Notes under the pieces: generated by a model
Told to the model about the DNA's origin: nothing
The model's input: the letters and a program-made list of their open reading frames with translations, nothing else
Databases searched by the model: none
Part shown: one piece after another, positions 49,701-61,700 of the stretch
Layout of the letters: every line of letters starts with the position of its first letter
Numbering within the stretch: the stretch's first letter is position 1
Position numbers and translations under genes: made by a program
NCBI RefSeq assembly: GCF_954871325.1
Contig: NC_088777.1
Span: 47,903,366-47,967,365 of the forward strand
Length of the DNA stretch: 64,000 nucleotides
Direction of reading: 5' to 3'
DNA from: Gordionus sp. m RMFG-2023
Taxonomy: Eukaryota; Nematomorpha; Gordioida; Chordodea; Parachordodidae

Positions 49701-52700
49701 AACCTGACAGTTTTGAATATACCACTATTTTATTTTTTTAATATTAAATCGAAAAAAACTATTTACCCCTGCCTTGGCGAAATATAAATGTAAAAATTAA
49801 TTATATTTATTTCATATCTTTGTATACTTCCCCGCGATTCACGCTAACTCTGAATGCCAGACGCAACTTATACAGTCCTACATAGAATATTTTTTATGGT
49901 AAGCGGAAGTTAATTCCCCCGGGAAAACTTTCAATTTTTTTTTCTGTGAGATATGAAGGGTTATTTTTAAAAAAAATTTTCTCCCGGAAATTATCTCAAG
50001 TTTTCATTTTACTGGTTGTGTTCTTTCCGAAAAAACTTGATATTTTTTTGTTCTAATATTCATTTTTTTTTCTCGTTTTTTGTGTGTCTTCAATTTTTTT
50101 CTTCTATAATTTTGTTTTTTTTTCTTCTTTTAATTTTTAGGTTTATTTAGTCAAAGCTTTATAATGCCAGTTTCTTAATAATAAGTCAATCAAGGCACAC
50201 CCATTAGGTTTAGATGTTTGACTATTTTTTTTTCTAAAATTGAATTCTCTCATGATATTTGTAAAAAAATGACAGAATCATATATCAAGCTTAAATAAAT
50301 TTTTATAAGTTATTAGTAAGTACCCTAGTTAAAGAGCTCGATTAGAGTCGATTTTTAAAAAAGGACTAACTCAATATTTTATCCAGAAAAATTTAACGCA
50401 AGTCTAAAGAGTTTGCCCATGAGTGGCACAACTGTTTGGACATCTACTAGCAAAATTTTGAGGTTAAGGGCAATATTATGCTGCATAAAGAGGATAAATT
50501 TCACAATTTTTCTATGCTAACAGTGGCGTAGCTAGAAATTTTCCTTAGAGGGGGTCCATACATATAAAAGCCTGAAGGGCTTCGCCCCCCAGGCCCCCTT
50601 AAACGGGCCGTTGGTCCTTTTGCCCGGCCTTTGGCCGGGTTTATCTTTAAAATCATAACCATATCTTCGATAATACATAATAAATATATTTTTTAAATGC
50701 ATCAATAATATGTTATTATAATTTAGTAGATTATTCTTAATGACTTTATAATAATACTACCCAAAATAATTTCAATAGTAATACAATATCCTTTCACAAA
50801 CATCAAAACCAAAAAATATAAATATTAATGGTATATATTTGATATATAATTGAACATGTATTGGATAAACCTCGACGCATAGGCAATATTTTCCTGGCTA
50901 TAATGTTGAGTTAGCCGTTTTTAAAAATCGGTTCAAATCGGGCCGTTTAACAACACTAGCCAGGCTATAATTTTATATGCGATTATGATGATTACTCCTG
51001 GCCACTCATTCCCATTTTTTATCAAATGGCATTTAGATTATGAAAATAACAAAACTAAATAAAGAGTAAAAGTTCTATTTTTTTAAAAAAAAAATTCTAT
51101 CTATAAATATTACTTAATTTGAAATGAATAGATTTTTTTTTGCTAAACAAAAAAAAATTTATGACAAAATATTTGTCAATAGTGTACCAAAAAATTTTTT
51201 TTTTAAATAATATTTCACAATTTGATTGATCAAACGGGTAATAGGAAAAAAACCCCCGGAAAATAAACCTCCAGGAAAAAAAACCCCCGGAAAAAAATAT
51301 CAAGGGGGGTCATAAGAAGCAATTCTCAATCCCAAACATGTCTTGAACGATTTCCTCCCGAAACCTGGAACGTGAATCAGAGCACTCTCTCAGATGAAGA
51401 ACGAATATAATCAATGCGAAGGTTGGAATCGTCGTTTATCTGGTTGGGAATAAACACCCATCAATCTGATTACTCATTAAAAAAATGAAATGCGAGGTGG
51501 CTGCCGATGAAACCAAACTTGAAAGATGGCGCGTAGGTAGTTGGACATCGAAAACAAAATCGTAGAATTCTAACAACCAGATTCGGCTAAAGAAACTTTG
51601 CGACCGTGATGGGGTGCGAAGCCTTCCAGATTTTATAAGAGCGATTTCCTTCAATATTCGATGTCAACCCATATAATTATTATTATAAATTATAAAATTT
51701 GTATATACATAATCATGATTTACCAATAAAATAAACATTTCTTAGTTCTAAGTTTTGTCAAATTTAGTCTATTTAATATCATATTTAAAGATGGTATTGT
51801 ATTTTTACTATAGCAATTTTTTTTTACAATACATAGTTATTTTACTGAGGCATTTTTTCCCAGTACCAATTTAAACATCAGTTTTTCTTATTTAAGCATT
51901 TTTTTATGGAGTAGGCCAAATAAAAATATACCTATTATTAGGTCTTAAGTGAATTCTATAAAAATGAAAATAATTCTTGGGGAATTTTTTTCCGGGGGTT
52001 TTTTCCGATGTTTTTTTCCAGGGGTTATTTTCCGGGATTCGATCAAACGTATATGGACATACGTAGAGTTATTATGAATATACACATGATAAGAACTTAG
52101 AAATAACACTTATGACACCTTATCCCTGGTCTCTCCTATGCTAAAGTTGTTCCGGTAGGAACATAAATTTTCAACAATCTTTGTTAATATTTTAATTATA
52201 AAATATTATTTTTATATTATCTTATTCAAATAAAAAAATCTAACTAATAACGAGGCCCACTGGAATTTCTTGCAAAATATTTTGAACTTTACAAAAAAAC
52301 GTTCTTATAAAAAATATATCAAAAACACCTACGATAACCCAATGGCAAATGAAGATCCCCATCTTGAATATAAGAATTATAATTACCAAGATTTAAATAA
52401 TAATAATAATGTGAATCAAGAGAGCCCAGATAAAAATGTTGGAAATAATTCGGAAGTCTTGGTTAAAGAAGAAAGGATATTATTTGATAACAAGGACAAA
52501 ATTAAAGATTTAGATCTTATAGGAACGGGGAAATATTGGATAGGAAAAGATTACAGTAACTTCATTTACAAAGATTTTGCGCAGGTAGATGAGCCCTTCA
52601 CTGGTTAAATTTTTATCTTAATAATATTTTTATATGATTTACGTGTGTGTTTAGTTGGTCTTTATAATTATATTTTGGAAAAAATGCAAAATTTTTTATA

Positions 52701-55700
52701 AGATTTTAAATTATTTCCGCTTTAATATTTTAACAATGAAATATACCAAACAAATCCATTATTTTTCTAAATTTTTTTATAAATGTTATAATGGGGGAAA
52801 AAAAGAGCTTATTGATAGGAACAAAATTCCTAGGATGCCATGGCATGATATATCAGCTGTTCTATACGGGATTCCGGCCAGGGATGTAAGCCGCCATTTT
52901 ATAGAGAGGTGGAACCAAACTGTTGTAAATATATTATCAAACTATTACAAAATTTTCTTCTATACATACATAACTTAGAAATAAATATTATTAAAGATGT
53001 TAATTTTGTTTTTGTAATTTCATATTATAGTGAGATTTTTAAAATGGCATTTTAAAATATTTAAATTTGATATAGTATAGGAACATCAAAATATTATATG
53101 AAATATTTTAATAATAGTTTTCCCAATATTTAACCAAAACATGAAAATTTATCACTACTGAATGTATTGGAATGCGATAAAATTTGGAATATCTCAAAGG
53201 AGGAAATTTTTGAATTTAAAAAATCTGATATGACCGGATATATTCCACCATGTATAAAAACCAACATATAAATTTAATTTTAGTCAATTTAGCCGCTAAC
53301 TTTAGAAAAAAACTCATAAAAATAAAAACATAAAAAGTTTATTGCAAAAATTATCTTTGTTTTCTCATATGGTTATACGCTTTTTATACATCTGCTGAAA
53401 TACTTCGGTCAAACAAGATTTTTAAAATTTTAAACTATAATCTAAAATGGAGAGAATTCCAAATCTCTGGATATCCCAATATGACATATATAAATTAACG
53501 ATTTTAAATTTATTTTTTTGATAAAATTTTATTTTGTATTTTTTAAAAGGTTGAAAAATTTAAAAAGGATGATAATTTTCCTCTATTGTTGCCGAAAAGC
53601 TATGATGGCTTGAGCAATATTCCAAAAAATATCACTGATTCTATGATACAATGCAGGGAAATTCAGGTTTAAATTACCTTTATTTAATTTTAAACACATC
53701 AATGAAAACTTAATTTTTTAAAAATAAATATATATTAAATCCAAACTATATAATTAATTTAATATGAGATCTCTTATGAGCATAATCTCTTGGCTTGCTT
53801 AGTATTTTTCTGGATATTGAGTTAGCCGTTTTTAAAAAAATCGACTCAAAGAAGTCTTTTAACAGCACTAGTTGCATGCACAGAACATCATATATTTTAA
53901 AAAATATTTTGATATTATCGCGGGACCTTTTAATTAAACTTATTATTCAATTATTCGTTATATTGTTTCAAAGGAATAAAAAAAATATTTTCTCTTATAT
54001 AATTTATTTTGCGTATTATTATTATAATTAATTATGACTAAATGATATAAAAAATTAATCATAAGTTGTAACTGTAACTGTATCTTATATCCTTCTTCGT
54101 ATTTGATAAATTACTTTCCCAAATGCTTGAAATATCTATAGGGTATATGAATCGCGTTGTTTTGATGATACATAGTTAAATTACGATAAAAATCGTTTTC
54201 TTTATAAAAATCGTGTTTTTTTTATAAAAATCGTGTTTTTTTTATAAAAATCGTGTTTTTTATAAAAATCGTGTTTTTTTATAAAAATCGTGTTTTTTTA
54301 AAAAATCGTGTTTTTTTAAAAAATCGTGTTTTTTTTAAAAATCGTGTTTTTTATAAAAATATATGTTTTATTGATAAATTTTACTTTTACATTTTATTTT
54401 TAAAACTTTATCAAATTTAGCCGATTCTACTTTACCCATTCGATTAATCTTTTTGTGTCCTAAATATTTAAAAAAAAAAAATTATAATATTTTTTTATTT
54501 TAAAAAAAAAGGTTGATTTAGATTTATAAAATTTATCTTTTCGGGAACTTTCTTTCATCATTAAAAAAAACATTCATTCATTTAAATTTAGATTTGTCGA
54601 AGTTTAACCACGTGGTCTGGTGGTATAAAGTACACCGAGAGTTCGATACTACAAGCTTACATATCCTTAATTAAGGAATCAAAAAGGTTTATCTATATTG
54701 AGGTATAACGTTAAAATTTTTTTGCAAATTATGTTAAATCTCATTTATAAAACTGCATGGTGACCAACCTATAAAGAGGTGTTGGTAGGGGGTAATTTAA
54801 ATTTTGATGGGCTAGGCAAATGGTTAATCCTTGCATTAATAGTATTTTTTTAAATATTGCTTATAAGAAATTGTTATATTTAGAATCTCCCTTTAAAGAG
54901 TCTTCTTTATTGGGAATGACTTGAGGGGAGGGAACATATCCATATAGTGAAAAAGGGAGGGAGATTATCTAGTATTTTTTTCCAATTTTTCAATTGTAAA
55001 TGTTTTTCAGATCGTTTATAATTCAGCCTTATTTATGTTATACTGATTACCTCATGCAATGCGTGTTGAGAGGATGTCGGGGCGTGTATTTTTTCAATAT
55101 GAAACGTCTAAATTCCAAACAAACAAAAAAATGGCTTGCCCTTTATTTAATTAGCAAATCTTTTATCGTAATATCATAATTCCATAAGCTAAAAAAATAT
55201 TATTGTATCATTTAATATAATTATATTTTACTTTGTAGAAGATGTTGTATTCTATCATGGTGGTAACACTTCAAAATTTAAAAACTTTTCAAAAAAATAC
55301 CAAGATATTTTGTTTTTTAATAATGCAAAAAAAAACAGAAATGTTTCCAATTTAAACGAATGCATTTGAAACGCATTATTTACGTTTTGAAACGCTGTGT
55401 TAAAACGTACAATTTGCGTTTTAAAACGTGTTAAAACGTACAATTTGCGTTTTAAAACGTGTTAAAACGTACAATTTGCGTTTTAAAACGTGTTAAAACG
55501 TACAATTTGTGCGCATTATAAAACGTCTTTAAATCGTTAACGTTTAAATATATAAATGCAACGCGTAACTATACAGCACTTGTTATTTATTAAAAAAAAT
55601 TATGAAAGACCTTTATATGTTGAAAACCGAACCTTTCTTTAAAATCTAAATTTTTTGAACTAGGCTGGGTATACTCATTGAACCTGTAATCAAAATTGAA

Positions 55701-58700
55701 TTATTAGAGGCTGGCCGAGATTATAAAATGAGACAGGAGGGCTCTAATTCAAAGTGTATTATATTCATTTGTGGAAGAAATTAAGCGAGAAGGGGGGGGG
55801 GGTGGAGGGTATTGGCAAAGTTTGCTTTTTCTATATTTTATTTTCTAATCTTATTTTTTTTACTTCTTCATTTCAATTCATTCTAACATTATTGATTAAA
55901 ATAAAAAATTTCTCAGTGTTATAGTTCTGAATTAAGAATATATCTCTCGGTATATTATCATCAGCACTTTTTGGACTAATATAAATGAATCTCTAAGAAA
56001 AATACTTCAAAAACCAACATCGAAAAGTTAATTAAGTTGAAGGTTTTATATAGGAAGGGGAAATATTATCCAAAATTATAAAAAAAATATTAATTCACTT
56101 ATTTTAAAGAACCAATTTTTCGTATCGATACATGAAAATTCTATGGTTATGAATGGGATCGCGGAAGCACTTTATCAGAGAATAATTTTGGCGTATAGGT
56201 TATCCTTTTTAATATAATGATTAAATCAAATAATGTTTTTAAACGGCCCGATTGTGATTTTAGCCATAATATTATTGATTTGGCGTAGAGGTTCGAACCT
56301 TTCTGCTACCTATGGGAATAATTTCCACGTTTACATAATATTATCTTGGCTAAAATCTTGATAGGGACTTATAGGGCATTTATATTCATACCAACACTTT
56401 TCCCTATATTTTTTTTAATATAGTATTGTTACATATTTTTCTTAAATTTCATTCTAAAAAAACATTTGACCACAGCAATAAACATGAATTCAAGGTTTAC
56501 ATAGTGATGCCCCTACTTCCTGGTTTTGAAGGGCAAATAGGTGAAAAGACTGGAACATTTTTAAAAGCTGTTATTTATTGGACCAGCTCTTCCTTTTATA
56601 TGGGCAGAAAATCTTTGATTCAACGATTGAGGACTTCAAGTTTCAATTTAACAAATCATTAATTTATTATTTTTTGCTAAATATATATGTATATATTTAT
56701 TTATTTTTTATAAATAAAATAATTAGTTGAAAATCCATTTGAATATATCAGTATTTGCGGATTGAGAAAATACACAAAATTAAATGACAAACTGGTAAAT
56801 GATTTGAAATTGTATTATATAAAAAAAAAATTTTTTTTTCAAAACTTAAATTTGTAATGTTAAACGACTCGATTTAAGCCGATTTTTACGAACAGATAAT
56901 TCAACATTATAGCCAGGAAAATATTGCCTAAGCGTCGAGATTTCGCCGATAGATGTTTAATCCTATGTGCCCTTTATAAGCAAAATCTTTAGGCTTGCAT
57001 GATATTTTTCTGGGTTAAATGATTGGGTTAGCCGTTTTTAAAAAATCAGATCAAATTGAGCCGTTCAACACTATCTTAAATTGGCACGGTATAAGGAAAT
57101 TTTTTTTTTGGAGAAATGTTAACTGGACTGAGAATATATTAGAAAAAAAATAGAAAAATATGAAATAATTTATCTCTCACAAACCCAAGGGAAATGGCAA
57201 AAAAAAAGGTAAAACATTTGGGAAATCTTTGAATTATTAATTACAAATATCAACCCCAATTTGAGAAAATGAGAAGTCTCTTGAATAAAATTGGTTATAT
57301 TTCATTTTTAATTTTTTTAGAAAATAGGTATTGAATATTGAATTAAGGTATCATATTACTTCCGCATTTCAAAATGACAATTTTAAGTCTGGAGTCATGA
57401 TCATCAGGAGGAACTTAAAAGACAGGATTTACAAATCAGATACAACTAAGGATGATAGAAAATTACTAATAAACTGTGCGTTTTCACTCCAGTCATTTAT
57501 CAAATTTTCTCTCAAATTTTTTTTAAATTTTCTAAGCAATAAAATCAAGACTTTTCCAAATGAACCGAGAGAGAATTTATTTACCTTCATCACAAAAATT
57601 TATGCAATTATAAATATGGCTCCTTCTTGGTAGCCTAACTTAGATGTTTATCGATTGATTTAATGTTTTCGGTTTTATATAGACAATAAATGTTAAATAA
57701 ACTATCCAGGGGTGTAACCAATGGAGTGGGTGGGGCAATTTGCTTGTTCTCGTAAATATCATATAATAAAATTCCCCCCCCCCCTCTTCCCAAAAGATTT
57801 AGAAAGTATATTATTAAAAGACAGTAAAAATTAATAACTTATTTATAATAACGACTTATAATTCAAAATATTTAGAAAAAAAAATCATTTATAAAAATAT
57901 AACATTGCCCAAGGCCTACAATTAGTGCACCTTTATATTTTCCAAAAAAGTTTATAGGGGGAAAAAATTTTACCTAATAGTCCGCACCTAATTCCCCTAA
58001 GCAAAATCCTACATAATGCAAGTAAAACTATCACTAGATATTAATATTTTTTAAAAAAAAAAGAAATGTTAATTACATAATTTTTGTATAGAACTATTAT
58101 TCTCCATATTAAGCTCATACTGGTGAATCGTTGGTTAGTTATCTTTATTTTTGCACAAAAGAAGATTAAAAAAAACTTGGTTAAATAAGGTTCTTTGAAA
58201 AACAATTTGGATAAGGAGTTTAATAAAAAATCAATTCCGTTTTAAAACAGGGTTTTTTATCCAAAACATGGTGATAAGGTCTTTAGAATTGGCTCGCTGA
58301 TGCGATTTAGAACCAATAAAAATCACATATTTTGGCTCTTTTTCTAATTATCAAATTAGAGTTATTGTTCCTAAGTTTTTTTAATGATATAATTAACGGC
58401 TTTAAATATACAATGCAAGTTTATAATGGTTATGAAATGTATAAATATCATATCCAGGGAAGGGGGAGGGGGCTTTGCTAACTTTTTACAAAAGGGGGCT
58501 CTAAAAGGTGTTAATTAATTTTGAAAAATATAATTTTGTTTAGCCGGGTTTTTATCCCATAGATTGATATCCTTCTACTGTATAGTAACAGTTAATATAC
58601 ATGTATTTGCTAATCAAAATAATATCTAACCCAATATATAATCTTACTCAAATGCTTACCCTCACTAAATAATCCCAAATCTAAAAGTTTTTTAATATTT

Positions 58701-61700
58701 TTTTATAGTATATACTTGAAGTATATAAATATAAATATTACACATTAACCTACACATCACAAATTAAATATATAGTTTATGAAAAAATAAATCTTGTATT
58801 TTATTTAGCACTAAATAAAAAGATACAACACTTAATGAATATTATTTACAATTTAAGCTTTTGTAACTTAGATAATTGAGCTAGTCAAATCATTTATAAA
58901 AATTAAAAGCAAGGTATAATAAAAAATTTAGGGTAATTTTATCAGTAAATATTCAAATAAAGTAACCCATAACCGGAAAAAAAAAATTTCTTAAAAAACA
59001 TATGACAAAAATTTTAATAATCTTATATTAACTTAAACTAAATTTATATTAAAATATTATAATATTCAGAATTATTCGATTACAAATTATAACGATCGAA
59101 TAACAAAAATTATTAGATTAATCGATTGGTCGAATATATGAAACATAAAATATTTTAATATAATTAAAATATTCTTTAGAAACCCTATGCCGCCTTGAGG
59201 GTTCATATAGCTATTGTCCTTATCGATTCTAAAATTAAAATTCCCTATATTGAACATGCTGTAGTCAGAAGTTGTCATGTAAATCTTTAATATAAAATTG
59301 GCACGGCTGGTATACCACAACCCGATATATTAAAAAATTTATTTGAAATAACAAGGTTTAACAGACTTCCTTGTAAAAGAAAATACATAATTCACCTCCG
59401 CTCATGTGAGTGGGTCTTAGATTAACGTGCAAAATGAATGAATACTCAAATATCTTTATAGCAGGATTTTAAATAAAATGCATATTTGAAAGAAGTAAAT
59501 CCAGTTCACCAATTTCATGTTATATCAATTACTTTTAAATACAGTCCGCAATTAAGTTTAAATTTCGCAGTAAATAACGAAGAACTTACAATGTAAAAAG
59601 TTATTTTTGAATTTATCTTTTGACATTGCAATTCTTACTTACAATATCATAATAAACAGAACATTTGGGAAAAAATTGCTAATTTTTATACATTTCTACA
59701 AAAAAAAAACAGGTTACAGAATTAATTTACGTTCACAGTAAATTACTTATAGTGGATGATGAGTGTTGCATTATAGGTTCGGCTAATATAAATGATAGGA
59801 GTCTTTTAGGAGATCGAGATTCAGAGATCGCAGCTATTTTCAAGGATAATTCAAAAAATATGGAAAACAAGGAAAAGGGTACATTTTGTTCGACCCTACG
59901 GAAAAATATCTTCAAGTATAAATTCTTTCTTTTTTTTTCTCTCTTTAAAAATTTTAAATATCAATTAGGGAAAGTTACTGTCATTAATCAAATAATTTTA
60001 TATGTTTGGGTTATACCACAAACATATATGTTCTTACATAAACGTTTAATATCAAGTATATATTTTGGTCGTATTTTTTTCTTATTTCACTAAAAATATA
60101 TGCTATATTTTTATTAATATGAAAATCCAAGAAAATATATCTTAATTTGGCAGTTATGCTATGTTTGGACCCTTAACCAAAGTTATCTACTCTATATAAA
60201 CGTTTAATTTCCTTTTCTCGATTATCATTCTCATATAATCTTATTTCTTCTACATAATTCTTTATGGTGTTTTATTAATATTGAAAATCCAAGAAAATTA
60301 AATATCTTAATTTGGCAGTTATGCTATGTTTGGACCCTTAACCTAAGTTATCTACTCTATATAAACGTTTAATTTCCTTTTCTTGATTATCATTCTCATA
60401 TAATCTTATTTCTTCTACATAATTCTTTATGGGGAAATTTTCCTATTAGTGTCGTTAAACGGATCATTTTGAGCCGATTTTTAAAAAAGGTTAACTTAAA
60501 ATTTCATTACTCAAAATAAAAGATACAGGTTATAGTCTCCTAGTTTCTATAAATAAAAGCAAATATTTTTATTTTATATAAAAAAATTCAACATAAAATT
60601 CATATAAATTTAGATATATTTAAAAAAATTTCCAAGGCCCGGCCTGCTTTTGCAGATCTGTAATTCCAATACTCAAGACACAAAATCCCAAATCTTTTTC
60701 TTTAAAATTTATTTATATATTTTTTTAAAAGGGAACATTTTCTCGGATCTAGGATGAGCCTGAACAATAAAAATAACTCCGATGTGCAGGAAAAAGATTT
60801 TGAGGATCCTAGCAAAGATCATTTCTTCCATTTGTGGAACACCAGGGCTAAAAGTAACGCAGTGGCATATAACGAGGTTTGTTTTAAAAAATAAGTAACC
60901 TTGCTATAGTAAATACATTCTGGTCTCGTTAAAGCTTTTAAATGCAACCATAATAGGTATCTTAAGTAATGGTAGGCTAATTAGTGTCCTTTTTAGCACA
61001 ATACTCTTTTTATATTCACATAGCCATGAATTGTCTATGGGGAGAGGGAGGGGGTGGGGTAAATTATTTTAATATTAAATCTATTTTATTTTAAATATTT
61101 ATTAGAACTAAACTAATCATCATGCAGAATTATTGATAAATAAAATACGATTAATAAGAGTGAATATAAATTATGCATAATATTGTTAATCTATAAGTAA
61201 GATTTTTAAAGATAATTACTATAATGCAATGGTTTTAAACTTGTAAACTATCGATTAATGATAGATATTGTCAGGTCAACATATAGCAGAAACACTGTCC
61301 AAAATTTATTAAATTACAACCACTTATTTTTTAAATATATATTAACGTAATTTCGTGCTTCGAATCCGATTTAATATATTATCCCCCAAGGCAATGGAAT
61401 ATAATAATATCCAGATTGACGATGAACTCATATAAAGTGCACATCAACGGAAAACAGCTGAGGACGCCATTTTGGTTACGCAAAGAATATATAAAAAAAT
61501 TAGCAGTCTAAATTCAAAATGATTTAAAGTATTCTTGATCCTATATAGGTAGCCAAAATGGCGTATCACGTAGTCTCCAGCTGATTTGCATTCAACGACG
61601 CCTTAAAATGCACTATTAGGAATGAATGTCAGTCTAGGTATCATTATATGTCATTGCTTCAAGGAGACGGCCTGTGAAACCCCCCAACCGTATATTTTTA

